A stretch of DNA of 64,000 nt from Streptococcus infantarius subsp. infantarius ATCC BAA-102 (GCF_000154985.1 NZ_DS572684.1:1-64000), one strand, 5' to 3'; counted from the first letter of the stretch, positions 11,271 to 20,002 are shown. Program-made: numbers and translations. Notes: a model not told the origin generated them from the sequence alone.

Positions 11271-11981
11271 GTGAAAGATGAGAAAAAAGCATTAATTCAG
11301 CTAAGTAATGTCGTAAAATCCTATAGTAATGGTGATCAAGAGCTTAATGTCCTCAAAGGAATTGATTTGACAGTCTATGAAGGTGAATTCGTAGCAATTA
11401 TGGGTCCATCTGGTTCTGGTAAATCAACTCTAATGAACATCATTGGTTTGTTAGACAAACCAACCTCAGGTGATTATAGTTTAAATGGAACACAAGTAGA
11501 AGAACTCAAAGAAAAGCAATTAGCCAAAGTTAGAAATCAAGAAATCGGATTTGTTTTTCAACAATTTTTCCTTCTTTCAAAATTGTCTGCTTTGCAAAAT
11601 GTTGAGCTTCCGCTTGTTTACGCCGGGGTAAATTCGTCAAAACGACGTCAATTAGCCAAACAATTTTTGGAAAAAGTTGAGCTCAGCGAACGCATGAAAC
11701 ATTTGCCATCAGAGTTATCAGGTGGTCAAAAACAACGTGTAGCTATTGCGCGTGCCTTGGTGAATAATCCATCAATCATTCTTGCTGATGAGCCAACCGG
11801 TGCACTTGATACCAAGACAAGTGACCAAATCATGCAATTATTGACTGAGCTTAATCGTGAAGGAAAAACAATTGTTATGGTTACGCATGAACCTGAAATT
11901 GCTGATTTTGCTACACGAAAAATTGTTATTCGCGATGGTGAGATTACGCGAGACACGACAGAAAGTGTCAGAATTGATTAG
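11271..11981 (+). CDS. ABC transporter ATP-binding protein, MacB/LolD-like
   Basis: Energises the exporter formed with the adjacent membrane-fusion protein and permease. It has 236 aa. Walker A GPSGSGKS is at 45-52, the signature is LSGGQKQRVAIARAL (about 145-159) and Walker B with its D-loop is ILADEPTGALD (about 166-176). The start is GTG 11271 with AAGAGGTG about 9 nt upstream; the ATG at 11278 is out of frame. Closest family is the LolD/MacB-type ATPase that partners FtsX-like permeases. Confidence 0.93.
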   Translation: MKDEKKALIQLSNVVKSYSNGDQELNVLKGIDLTVYEGEFVAIMGPSGSGKSTLMNIIGLLDKPTSGDYSLNGTQVEELKEKQLAKVRNQEIGFVFQQFFLLSKLSALQNVELPLVYAGVNSSKRRQLAKQFLEKVELSERMKHLPSELSGGQKQRVAIARALVNNPSIILADEPTGALDTKTSDQIMQLLTELNREGKTIVMVTHEPEIADFATRKIVIRDGEITRDTTESVRID

Positions 11982-11993
11982 GGGAGGATTATA

Positions 11994-13222
11994 ATGGAAA
12001 ATTGGAAATTCGCCCTAAGTTCAATTATGGGGCACAAGATGCGTTCGTTTCTGACGACTTTAGGGGTTATTATTGGTGTAGCTTCAGTCGTGGTTATCAT
12101 GGCTTTGGGGCAAGGAATGACTAATCAAGTCACTAATATGTTTGCTTCAGACAGTCAAGATGTTCAGCTCTATTACACAACAAAAAAGACTGATAATATT
12201 GATGTTTTTGACGATACAGATCCTAGAGAAGCTGATAAGGGGCCAGCTATTAAAGAAGAATGGCTACAAAAAATTACTAGTGAGCTGCAAGATGTTGAAA
12301 ATTATTATTTAACCAATAGTACAACGTCAACAGTTGAGGGCAATCAGAAAAAGTCAAAAAATGTTAACATAACAGGAGTTAACAGAACCTACTTTACGGT
12401 TAAAAGTACAAAGTTCTTGCAGGACGAAGCTTGGAAACTGGCGATTACAGTCGATTTTCTCGTATTGTCATGTTGGATACCAAGCTTGCAGTTAAATTAT
12501 TTGGTAGCAATGAAAATGCACTAAATCAACATGTATCAATTGGTTCAAAAAATTATTTGGTTGTTGGTGTTTATAAAGATCCAAATGCTGGATCTCAGCA
12601 ATATGGCATGCAATCAGGTGGGAATGCTGTCATGACCAATACTCAATTAGCTGCTGAGTTTAATGTGGATGAAGTTCAAGCGGCATTTGTTCATGTTGAA
12701 GACGTCAAACAAACAACAAAAGTCGGAAAAGAAGCGGCTCGTCTCTTGACGCAGTTGTCAGGGGTGAGAACTGGTCGTTTTACAATCTTCGACATGTCAC
12801 AAGTTATTTCGCAAGTCAGCTCTGCTTACAGCATGATGACAGCAGTTATTGGTGCTATCGCAGGTATTTCTCTTCTTGTTGGTGGTATTGGGGTTATGAA
12901 TATCATGTTGGTATCTGTTACCGAGCGTACACGAGAAATTGGTTTACGAAAAGCTCTTGGAGCAACCCGTCAAAAGATTTTGACACAATTTTTGATTGAA
13001 TCAATGGTATTGACAATTTTAGGTGGTTTAATTGGACTTTGTCTAGCTTCTGGTTTAACAAGCCTTATTGGAAATAGCATTCCAAATGTAAAACCATCAA
13101 TCTCATTAAACATTGCTTTAGGAAGTCTTATCTTCTCAGCGATAATTGGTGTTATTTTTGGACTTTTGCCGGCTAATAAAGCAAGTAAACTAGATCCGAT
13201 TGAAGCTCTTCGCTATGAATAG
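11994..13222 (+). pseudogene. MacB/FtsX-like ABC permease, frameshifted
   Basis: The reading frame from ATG 11994 encodes an N-terminal permease segment with the first transmembrane helix (SFLTTLGVIIGVASVVVIM). It leaves the family sequence at about 12417-12421 and stops at 12524. From there the next frame continues the family sequence to 13222, with the three C-terminal helices and the conserved VTERTREIGLRKALGA motif. Restoring one G in TTCTTG-CAGG rejoins both parts into a normal 409-aa permease. So this is a one-base deletion, either a real inactivation or a sequence error. The short upstream product would lack the C-terminal helices. If the lesion is real, the adaptor and ATPase upstream have no working permease. 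Confidence 0.85.
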
Positions 13223-13242
13223 TGAGAAAGTTATAAGAATTC

Positions 13243-13271
13243 TTGTTTAATAGGATCAACCCTTGTATAAT
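13243..13271 (+). promoter_or_regulatory. Promoter for the VTT-protein gene
   Basis: TTGTTT (13243-13248), a 17-bp spacer and TATAAT (13266-13271). It lies 38 bp ahead of the ATG. Confidence 0.6.
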
Positions 13272-13308
13272 GGTTTTAAAGTAACAAATAAAAATAAAGG
13301 GTGATACA

Positions 13309-13898
13309 ATGTATGGTGCTTTAAAAAACTGGTTAAATTTCTAGGAATTTTTTCAATTGTTTTAACGCTTCTATTTTTAGTTTATCTGTTTAAGAATTTG
13401 GATATTTTAAATGATCCAGATGCCTTAACAAGAGCTCTAAAAGGTCATCTTATTCTTGGGAGTTTTGCTTTTCTTCTTCTACAAATCATCCAAGTAGTTA
13501 TTCTAATTATTCCTGGGGGAGTGACCACAGTTGTGGGGTTTATGGCTTTTGGACCTATTCTAGGCTTTATCCTAAATTATGTTGGGATAGTAATTGGAAG
13601 TATCATTCTATTCTTGTTAACTCGCCGCTACGGCAAACCATTCATCATGCTCTTTATTGATGAGCAAACTTATGCCAAATATGAGGAAAAGTTAGCTTCA
13701 TCAACCTACGAAACAGTTTTTGCGCTGAACATGGCTTCACCAATCTCGCCAGCAGACATTTTGGTTATGATTACAGGTTTATCTAAGATGTCTTTTAAAC
13801 GATTCCTTTATATTATTTTACTTTGCAAGCCGATTTCAATCGTTGCTTTTAGTTACTTCTGGATTTACGGCGGGCAATTTATCAGAAGTTTGCTTTGA
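13309..13898 (+). pseudogene. VTT/TVP38 (DedA-like) membrane protein with a frameshift near the start
   Basis: The downstream part (13398-13898) clearly encodes a TVP38/TMEM64-type integral membrane protein with several hydrophobic helices and the family glycines (IPGGVTTVVGFMAFGP; SPISPADILVMITG). The natural start is ATG 13309, with AAAGGG upstream, but that frame ends after 11 codons. Adding one A to the A6 run at 13323-13328 joins the start to the rest and gives a normal 196-aa protein whose first helix is restored. Thus the N-terminus is split by a one-base homopolymer deletion, which may be an error or a slippage site. The function of the family is poorly defined; it is linked to lipid scrambling or membrane homeostasis. 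Confidence 0.75.
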
Positions 13899-13916
13899 TT
13901 TTGTTATAATAGATAT

Positions 13917-14666
13917 ATGACTATTGCAATTACAACGAGTTTAAGGGAAAATGATGATTTATTAAAAAGAGCAAGAATAATCGGAGAGAAGCTTTCTTTG
14001 CCTATCATCAAACGGCAAAAGCAATCAGTAACAAAGCTTTTAAAGGGAAGAGAAGGTCTTCTTCTGGTTTATGATAATAAGCTTTGCCTGGTAAATCAAG
14101 ATGGTAGTGAACTTGTTTTTCATCCAGACACTGCTATGCTACGTATTAAAAGCTCACATGATGCTTTAATTGATTTGTTGGGAAAAGAACCTTTGCGAAT
14201 TCTTGATAGCACGATGGGCTTAGCAAGTGATAGCATTGTCATGGCTTATGCGGGCCACACTGTCACAGCGGTGGAAAGCCACCCAATCATTCATTTTATT
14301 GTATCAGAAGGATTACAGCATTATCAGTCTGATTCAGAAGTTTTAAATAAAGCCATGCGTTCAATTCACACGGTTTGTGCGAAGAATTTAGCTTATTTAA
14401 AAACATTGCCAGATAATTCTTATGATGTCATTTACTGTGATCCAATGTTTTCTGAGAGAATTACGGAGTCTAAAAATTTAGATGGCTTACGCCAATATGC
14501 TAACGACACAGCTTTTTCAGAAGAATTTTTGAGAGAAGCAAAGCGCGTTGCAAGAAAGAAAATTATCATTAAAGCTCATTTTAGAGATAAGGTATTTGAA
14601 ATCTATGGGTTTAAGCAATTTGTGCGACCGAATCAGAAGTTCCATTATGGTGTAATTGAGATTTAA
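13917..14666 (+). CDS. Class I SAM-dependent methyltransferase, YpiP-like
   Basis: Predicted RNA or protein methyltransferase of 249 aa. A short N-terminal domain (1-85) precedes a Rossmann methyltransferase fold: motif I RILDSTMGLASDS (about 94-106), an acidic residue in TAVESHP, and motif IV YCDPMFS (about 178-184). The DPMF variant of the DPPY motif suggests amino-group methylation, perhaps of rRNA. The target is unknown. ATG 13917 lies only about 8 nt downstream of a TATAAT box, so the mRNA may be leaderless or nearly so. Moderately sure of the fold, not of the substrate. Confidence 0.8.
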   Translation: MTIAITTSLRENDDLLKRARIIGEKLSLPIIKRQKQSVTKLLKGREGLLLVYDNKLCLVNQDGSELVFHPDTAMLRIKSSHDALIDLLGKEPLRILDSTMGLASDSIVMAYAGHTVTAVESHPIIHFIVSEGLQHYQSDSEVLNKAMRSIHTVCAKNLAYLKTLPDNSYDVIYCDPMFSERITESKNLDGLRQYANDTAFSEEFLREAKRVARKKIIIKAHFRDKVFEIYGFKQFVRPNQKFHYGVIEI

Positions 14667-14720
14667 TTGGTAATATATTACTATCTGAATAATTTTATAT
14701 TACTATATTGAGGAGAAAAA

Positions 14721-15491
14721 ATGGTTTCAGTAACACAACGTATAAAACAAGTGAAACAACCTTGGGGAGGATATATCCGACCCAAGACAGCATTTCATGT
14801 CCAACAATTTGATGATGAGACAGCGTTAAATGATGAAGAGAACATACATCCTATTCTTGTTGGATTGTTGGTTGATTATCTTACTCGATTTATGAATGGA
14901 GCACCGTTAGAGGATGCATTTAAAGTTTCTTTACAAGGGGCTAAAAATATTTCTGAGTATGAATTGGCAAAGGCGTTTTTAAAGCACGTTACAGGTTTAG
15001 ATGATGAATCGATACGTTGTGCTCATAAACTTGTTGAATTTGATGTATATTATCGTGTACAAATGTCATCCTTTTATAGGAGTATGCAAAAAGAAAATAG
15101 TCCTGTTCTAACTGATGAGACTATTGAGAATGTACGTACAATGGTCCTAAGATCACTTGCATTTATTGAAAATTATGGACCAGTTACTAAAGATGGTTTT
15201 ACTTTTGAGGGAGCTTATACTGATGTTATTACTATAGGTGATGGTGACTATTTAACTGCTGATACTCTTTGGGATTTTAAAGTATCAAAGAAAGAGCCAA
15301 ATAAAGACCAGACACTTCAAATATTGATTTATTATATAATGGGAAAGCATTCTAATTATCTAGAGTTTAACAATATTCAGAATCTCGGAATTTTCAATCC
15401 GAGACTTAATAAAGCATATTCACTATCTGTAAGCGATATTTCTGATGAAATAATTACTGAAGTTTCAGAAAAAGTTATTGGTTATAAGTAA
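14721..15491 (+). CDS. Orphan PD-(D/E)XK nuclease-like protein
   Basis: I do not recognise a named family. The 256-aa protein has an alpha-helical N-terminal half (about 40-150). The C-terminal half carries what looks like the RecB/Cas4-type nuclease core: TDV with D168, then LWDFK with D185 and K187, then a QILIY stretch (Q200, Y204) matching the QxxxY motif that follows the catalytic Lys in RecB-like nucleases. GAGGAG precedes ATG 14721. It is more AT-rich than its neighbours and has its own flanking gaps, which may indicate transfer. It sits alone between a methyltransferase and rpsP, with no recognisable partner gene. The nuclease call is inferred from motifs only; DNA repair, phage defence or a phage-derived role are all possible. 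Confidence 0.55.
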   Translation: MVSVTQRIKQVKQPWGGYIRPKTAFHVQQFDDETALNDEENIHPILVGLLVDYLTRFMNGAPLEDAFKVSLQGAKNISEYELAKAFLKHVTGLDDESIRCAHKLVEFDVYYRVQMSSFYRSMQKENSPVLTDETIENVRTMVLRSLAFIENYGPVTKDGFTFEGAYTDVITIGDGDYLTADTLWDFKVSKKEPNKDQTLQILIYYIMGKHSNYLEFNNIQNLGIFNPRLNKAYSLSVSDISDEIITEVSEKVIGYK

Positions 15492-15555
15492 TATGAATTG
15501 TAAACTAAGTAATCTACAATGCTTATATTGTTTAACAATTTGAAAAAAATTTTAA

Positions 15556-15592
15556 AAGGTGTCAAGTTTTTTTCTTGACACCTTATCTTTTT
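15556..15592 (+). terminator. Terminator overlapping the rpsP promoter
   Basis: Stem AAGGTGTCAAG/CTTGACACCTT with a T-rich loop, then ATCTTTTT. Its right arm contains the TTGACA -35 box of the next promoter. Confidence 0.8.
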
Positions 15593-15602
15593 ATGATATA
15601 AT
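15575..15602 (+). promoter_or_regulatory. rpsP-khpA promoter
   Basis: TTGACA (15575-15580), a 16-bp spacer and TATAAT (15597-15602). A 66-nt leader precedes rpsP. Confidence 0.8.
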
Positions 15603-15668
15603 AAATTAAGTGAGTTAGTAGCAGAGCTATTAACCTAAACAAAAAAATAGAAAAGAGACTTTATACTA

Positions 15669-15941
15669 ATGGCAGTAAAAATCCGTTTAACTCGTATGGG
15701 TTCTAAGAAAAAACCTTTCTACCGTATCAACGTAGCTGATTCACGTACTCCACGTGACGGTCGTTTCATCGAAACAGTTGGTACTTACAACCCACTTATC
15801 GAAGAAAACCAAGTATCACTTAAAGAAGAACGTGTTCTTGAATGGTTGTCTAAAGGTGCTCAACCTTCAGATACAGTTCGTAACATCCTTTCACGTGAAG
15901 GCGTTATGAAAAAATTCCACGATTCAAAATTTTTAAAATAA
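15669..15941 (+). CDS. rpsP: 30S ribosomal protein S16
   Basis: Small-subunit ribosomal protein of 90 aa, full length. The N-terminus [18 protein letters not shown] and the segment [11 protein letters not shown] are diagnostic for S16. Codon use is strongly biased, as expected for a ribosomal gene. It forms a two-gene operon with khpA 17 nt downstream; rpsP-khpA-rimM-trmD is a common Firmicutes order, here interrupted by the P-type ATPase and tRNAs. Confidence 0.98.
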   Translation: MAVKIRLTRMGSKKKPFYRINVADSRTPRDGRFIETVGTYNPLIEENQVSLKEERVLEWLSKGAQPSDTVRNILSREGVMKKFHDSKFLK

Positions 15942-15958
15942 TAGAGTAAACTAAGCCT

Positions 15959-16201
15959 ATGGATACCATTGAAAATCTTATTATCGCTATTGTGAAACCT
16001 TTGATTTCACAACCAGATAATCTTACCATTAAAATTGAAGATACACCTGAGTTTTTAGAATATCATCTTGATTTGGATGCACAGGACATCGGTCGTGTTA
16101 TCGGTAAAAAAGGTCGTACCATTACAGCGATAAGATCGATTGTCTATTCGGTACCAACTCAAGGTAAAAAAGTAAGACTCGTTATTGATGAGGAAAACTA
16201 G
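15959..16201 (+). CDS. khpA: KH-domain RNA-binding protein
   Basis: Small RNA-binding protein of 80 aa that in pneumococcus partners KhpB (Jag) in post-transcriptional control of cell elongation. The KH domain fills residues 25-78. The RNA-contacting GxxG loop is GKKG at 49-52. The start at 15959 has no strong ribosome site, which suggests translational coupling to rpsP. It is followed by a terminator with a UUCG loop. Confidence 0.92.
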   Translation: MDTIENLIIAIVKPLISQPDNLTIKIEDTPEFLEYHLDLDAQDIGRVIGKKGRTITAIRSIVYSVPTQGKKVRLVIDEEN

Positions 16202-16202
16202 A

Positions 16203-16236
16203 GAGACTGAACTTCGGTTCGGTCTCTTTACATTTT
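16203..16236 (+). terminator. Terminator with UUCG tetraloop after khpA
   Basis: An 11-bp stem (AGAGACTGAAC/GTTCGGTCTCT) around TTCG, followed by a T-rich tail. Confidence 0.85.
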
Positions 16237-16252
16237 TCTAAAACGTTCTCAT

Positions 16253-16280
16253 TTGAATTTTTTCCTATTTATGCTATAAT
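16253..16280 (+). promoter_or_regulatory. Promoter of the riboswitch-ATPase unit
   Basis: TTGAAT (16253-16258), a 16-bp spacer and TATAAT (16275-16280), immediately ahead of the riboswitch. Confidence 0.65.
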
Positions 16281-16287
16281 AGTGGTA

Positions 16288-16400
16288 ATATGAGGGAGTA
16301 GCTAGCGAACTAGGTTCGTTATATTGTCGTCAATACGAAAGAAATTTCTGGCAATATATGAAATAGCGAGACTTGTTTTAGTAAAACAGGTCTCTTTTTT
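16288..16400 (+). ncRNA. yybP-ykoY (Mn2+-sensing) riboswitch
   Basis: The leader contains the conserved GGGAGTAGC element (16294-16302) and the second conserved element TGTCGTCAATAC (about 16326-16336), followed by the CTGGCAATAT segment. These are the two sides of the metal-binding junction of the yybP-ykoY class. An expression platform follows: a 13-bp terminator hairpin (16368-16394, GAGACTTGTTTTA arms) with a T-run. In the known class Mn2+ binding favours read-through into exporter genes. The downstream gene is a P-type cation ATPase, as in other streptococci. Confidence 0.85.
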
Positions 16401-16424
16401 GTTGCAAAAGAGACCAGAAGGAGG

Positions 16425-19037
16425 ATGCTATGTTCTTTTTATCGAAAGTCTTCTGATGAGACAATGGAAGAGTTGAATACTTCCTTGAACGGATTGTCGT
16501 CGCAAGAAGCAGCTAAACGCAAAGAGCGCTACGGGGCTAATGAGCTCAAGGAAGCTGATCGACCTAGTGCATTGCAAATTTTTATTGACCAATTCAAGGA
16601 TTTGATTGTCATTATTTTGATTGTTGCAGCCTTGATTTCTGGTGCGACTGGTGATTTAAAGTCAACGATTGTTATTATTGCGGTATTGATTTTGAATGCG
16701 ATTTTGGGGACCACTCAGACGCTCAATGCACAAAAATCAGTTGATTCTTTGAAGTCTTTGTCTGTCCCTAAGGTTAAGGTTATTCGTGACGGTCAGAAGC
16801 AAGAAATTGATTCTACGGATGTGACTATTGGTGACTTGGTTGTCTTTGAAGCAGGTGACATGATTGTCGCTGACGCTCGTATTGTTGATGCGAGTTCGCT
16901 TCAGGTTAACGAATCAGCTCTGACAGGTGAAAGCCATGCGGTTGATAAGACGGTTGACCCTATTGCAGGAGAAGTGGTTATCGGTGACCAGACCAATATG
17001 GTCTTCACTAGTTCTCAAGTTACTTATGGTAATGGCTCTGCTATTGTCACAGACATCGGTGAAAATACTGAAATCGGTAAGATTTCATCACTAATCAAGG
17101 GAGCTACTAGCCGTAAATCACCCCTTCAACGTTCTATTGACGAATTTTCAAAACATTTGTCAATGGGAATCATGATTATCTGTGTGATTGTCTTCGGTTT
17201 GGTTTATTGGAATTCTGGGAATTTCATGTCAGCGGCCATGTTTGCAATTGCCCTTGCAGTAGCAGCGGTTCCAGAAGCGCTAGCTTCTATTATTACGATC
17301 GTGGAATCTCTCAGTTGTCAAAAATTGGCTAAAGAAAATGCCATTATGAAGAGTCTTAATTCTGTTGAAACTTTGGGTTCAGTCTCAGTGATTGCCTCAG
17401 ATAAGACAGGAACGTTGACTCAAAATAAGATGACGGTCAATGACATTTACCTCAACGAAACATTGGTAAAACCTGACCAGCTTGATTTGACTGACAAAGC
17501 AGCTCAATTCTTGATGAACACTATGGTTTTGACTAATGATTCGTTTATCAATGGTGATCAAAAAGTTGGTGACCCAACGGAGCTTGCGTTGATTGAACTA
17601 GGTCGTAAGTACGGTATTACCGAACAAAATCATCGTGAAAAATACCCACGTGTTGCCGAATTACCATTCGACTCTGTCCGTAAATACATGTCAACTCTTC
17701 ATGATATTGATGGACAGCGTGTCCTCCTTGTCAAAGGTGCACCGGATGAATTGCTTCGCCAGACAACTCACGTCTTGATTAATGGTGAGGTTCGCGAAAT
17801 CACATCTGATGACCAGGTTAATATCCTTAATCAAAATAATAAGTTTGCTGAAGAAGGACTTCGCGTACTTGGCTACGCCTTCCGTTATTTTGACGATGAT
17901 GAACTTGATTTTAAACATGAGGATCATTTGACTTTCGTTGGGTTGACGTCGATGATTGACCCACCGCGTGAAGAATCAAAAGAAGCAGTTGCTAAGGCTA
18001 TCCGTGCCGGTATCAAACCGATTATGATTACAGGTGACCATGTCGTGACTGGTCGTTCTATCGCCCGTAAGATTGGTATTTTCCAAGAAGGTGATATGGT
18101 TCTTGACGGGGCTACTCTTGAAAAAATGTCCGACGAAGAATTGGCACGCGATCTTGAGAAGATTTCAGTTTATGCGCGTGTTGCGCCTGAGCATAAAATT
18201 CGTATTGTCAACGCTTGGCAAGCCAAAGGTAAGGTTGTTGGGATGTCCGGTGATGGTGTCAACGATGCGCCAGCCCTTAAACAAGCTGATATCGGTATCG
18301 CTATGGGGATTACTGGTTCAGAGGTTTCAAAAGACGCTGCAGACATGATTTTGACGGATGATAACTTTGCAACTATCATTAAAGCAGTTACTGTTGGACG
18401 TAACCTATTTGCTAACATTAAGAATGCCATCAAGTATCTTTTGACTGGTAATAGCTCAGCTATTATCGTAGTTATTCTAACAACCTTTATGGCTTTCTTT
18501 GATAGTAAGTTTGTCGTGCCTTTCTTAGCAATTCAACTGCTCTTCATCAACTTGGTGACGGATTCACTTCCAGCCATTTCCATCGGTATGGAGGAAGGAA
18601 CGGAAGCTGTTCTTGATGATGCGCCACGCGATCCAAATGAGTCTATTCTCACAGCCAAGACCTTCAAAGAAGTTATTAGTGGAGCAATTCTTATTGCCAT
18701 CGCCGTTATGGTTGCTTATCTCATCGGTGTTAATACTGGTAAGGGCTACGCAACAACCTTTGCATTCTTGGTGCTCTGTCTTGGACGTCTTTTCCATGGA
18801 TTCAGTTGTCGTAGTGACCTTCCATTAAGTAAAATTGGTATTTTCTCTAATAAGAATACTGTCTATGCATTCTTGGTTGGTCTTGCTCTTGTTGCTCTTA
18901 TTGTCTTTGTTCCAGCCATCGGTGGCATGTTCGGTGTTGTAAGTCTATCACTAAGTCAAATTTTGACAATTTTAGGCCTAGCGTTTGCTCCTACATTGGT
19001 TGTTCAAGCCATTAAAATGATTCGTTACAGCAAATAA
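16425..19037 (+). CDS. P-type cation-transporting ATPase (P2, Ca2+/Mn2+ export type)
   Basis: Membrane pump that probably exports Ca2+ or Mn2+. The 870-aa protein has the cation-ATPase N-domain (1-60), TM helices, the actuator TGES motif (in ALTGESHAV), the TM4 ion-binding motif PEALAS, the phosphorylation motif DKTGTLT (D326) and hinge MSGDGVNDAPALKQADIGIAMG. The Mn2+ riboswitch upstream supports a role in Mn homeostasis; pneumococcal MgtA is the parallel I recall. The start is uncertain. ATG 16425 directly follows the AGAAGGAGG ribosome site with almost no spacing. ATG 16430 has ideal spacing but its frame stops after 8 codons unless one T is removed from the T5 run. ATG 16464 in frame is a third option. 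Confidence 0.9.
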   Translation: MLCSFYRKSSDETMEELNTSLNGLSSQEAAKRKERYGANELKEADRPSALQIFIDQFKDLIVIILIVAALISGATGDLKSTIVIIAVLILNAILGTTQTLNAQKSVDSLKSLSVPKVKVIRDGQKQEIDSTDVTIGDLVVFEAGDMIVADARIVDASSLQVNESALTGESHAVDKTVDPIAGEVVIGDQTNMVFTSSQVTYGNGSAIVTDIGENTEIGKISSLIKGATSRKSPLQRSIDEFSKHLSMGIMIICVIVFGLVYWNSGNFMSAAMFAIALAVAAVPEALASIITIVESLSCQKLAKENAIMKSLNSVETLGSVSVIASDKTGTLTQNKMTVNDIYLNETLVKPDQLDLTDKAAQFLMNTMVLTNDSFINGDQKVGDPTELALIELGRKYGITEQNHREKYPRVAELPFDSVRKYMSTLHDIDGQRVLLVKGAPDELLRQTTHVLINGEVREITSDDQVNILNQNNKFAEEGLRVLGYAFRYFDDDELDFKHEDHLTFVGLTSMIDPPREESKEAVAKAIRAGIKPIMITGDHVVTGRSIARKIGIFQEGDMVLDGATLEKMSDEELARDLEKISVYARVAPEHKIRIVNAWQAKGKVVGMSGDGVNDAPALKQADIGIAMGITGSEVSKDAADMILTDDNFATIIKAVTVGRNLFANIKNAIKYLLTGNSSAIIVVILTTFMAFFDSKFVVPFLAIQLLFINLVTDSLPAISIGMEEGTEAVLDDAPRDPNESILTAKTFKEVISGAILIAIAVMVAYLIGVNTGKGYATTFAFLVLCLGRLFHGFSCRSDLPLSKIGIFSNKNTVYAFLVGLALVALIVFVPAIGGMFGVVSLSLSQILTILGLAFAPTLVVQAIKMIRYSK

Positions 19038-19065
19038 TAAGACAAAGTGAAATGTTATTTAGTTG

Positions 19066-19108
19066 AAGGATTGAGCTCTGCTGTATAATGCGGAGCTCAA
19101 TCCTTTTA
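19066..19108 (+). terminator. Strong terminator after the P-type ATPase
   Basis: A perfect 13-bp stem AAGGATTGAGCTC/GAGCTCAATCCTT with a 14-nt loop, followed by a T-rich tract. Confidence 0.85.
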
Positions 19109-19186
19109 GTTTGTTTTAGTTAGTTTTGTCAAATAATTAGCCCAAAATTATGGAAATATTTCTTTCTAATTTTTTTAGAAAATAGG

Positions 19187-19215
19187 TTGACAGTGACTCG
19201 TATTTTCGATATACT
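19187..19215 (+). promoter_or_regulatory. tRNA promoter
   Basis: TTGACA (19187-19192), a 17-bp spacer and TATACT (19210-19215), 13 bp ahead of tRNA-Gln. Confidence 0.8.
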
Positions 19216-19228
19216 AGTAACTGTTTTT

Positions 19229-19300
19229 TGGGGTATAGCCAAGCGGTAAGGCAAGGGACTTTGACTCCCTCATGCGTTGGTTCGAATCCAGCTACCCCAG
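19229..19300 (+). tRNA. tRNA-Gln (anticodon TTG)
   Basis: A 72-nt cloverleaf. The acceptor arms TGGGGTA/TACCCCA pair fully. The anticodon loop CTTTGAC carries TTG, and the T-arm GTTCGAATC is standard. CCA is not encoded. Streptococci charge this tRNA through GatCAB amidation of Glu-tRNA(Gln). Confidence 0.96.
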
Positions 19301-19330
19301 TAAACCTCATTGGTTTTATACATTGATTTT

Positions 19331-19402
19331 GGTCCGTTGGTCAAGGGGTTAAGACACCGCCTTTTCACGGCGGTAACACGGGTTCGAATCCCGTACGGAC
19401 TA
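19331..19402 (+). tRNA. tRNA-Glu (anticodon TTC)
   Basis: A 72-nt cloverleaf with acceptor GGTCCGT/ACGGACT (first pair G-U), anticodon loop CTTTTCA carrying TTC, and T-loop GTTCGAATC. CCA is not encoded. It is cotranscribed with tRNA-Gln 30 nt upstream. Confidence 0.96.
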
Positions 19403-19407
19403 TCTTG

Positions 19408-19435
19408 ACCAGTTGCAGAGCGCAGCTGGTTTTTT
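19408..19435 (+). terminator. Terminator after the tRNA pair
   Basis: Stem ACCAGTTGC/GCAGCTGGT followed by TTTTTT. Confidence 0.85.
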
Positions 19436-19483
19436 CATTGCTATCATGGTACAATGGTAAAGACTAAGTTAAGTGGAGTAAAC

Positions 19484-20002
19484 ATGAATTATTTTAATGT
19501 TGGAAAAATTGTTAACACACAAGGTCTCCAAGGTGAGATGCGTGTGTTGTCTGTGACGGATTTTACAGAAGAACGTTTTAAAAAAGGTTCAAAATTAGCA
19601 ATTTTTGATGATAAAGACCGTTTTATTATTGAAGTTGAGATTGCTAGTCACCGTAAACAAAAGAATTTTGATATTATCAAGTTTAAAGGCATGTATCATA
19701 TCAATGATATTGAAAAATACAAAGGTTGCACTTTGAAAGTAGCTGAAGAAAACTTGTCAGAGCTTGAAGACGGTGAATTTTACTATCATGAAATTATCGG
19801 GCTTGATGTTTATGAAAACGACGTTTTAGTCGGACAAGTCAAAGAAATTCTTCAACCTGGTGCAAATGATGTTTGGGTGGTTAAACGTAAAGGTAAACGC
19901 GACTTGCTATTACCATACATTCCACCAGTTGTTTTAAATGTCGATATTGCTGCCAATCGTGTAGATGTGGATATTTTGGAAGGACTTGACGATGAAGATT
20001 GA
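19484..20002 (+). CDS. rimM: Ribosome maturation factor
   Basis: Assists assembly of the 30S head by binding S19. The 172-aa length is normal. The N-terminal RimM beta-barrel begins [17 protein letters not shown], and the C-terminal PRC-barrel holds [22 protein letters not shown] start at ATG 19484, which has AGTGGAG 6 nt upstream; an in-frame ATG at 19454 is too far upstream and lacks family residues. The 3' end overlaps trmD by 11 bp. Confidence 0.96.
   Translation: MNYFNVGKIVNTQGLQGEMRVLSVTDFTEERFKKGSKLAIFDDKDRFIIEVEIASHRKQKNFDIIKFKGMYHINDIEKYKGCTLKVAEENLSELEDGEFYYHEIIGLDVYENDVLVGQVKEILQPGANDVWVVKRKGKRDLLLPYIPPVVLNVDIAANRVDVDILEGLDDED

Noticed and set aside
19229-19402. tRNA genes as integration site of a mobile element
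   Set aside because: No integrase, no duplicated tRNA end and no foreign genes next to them.
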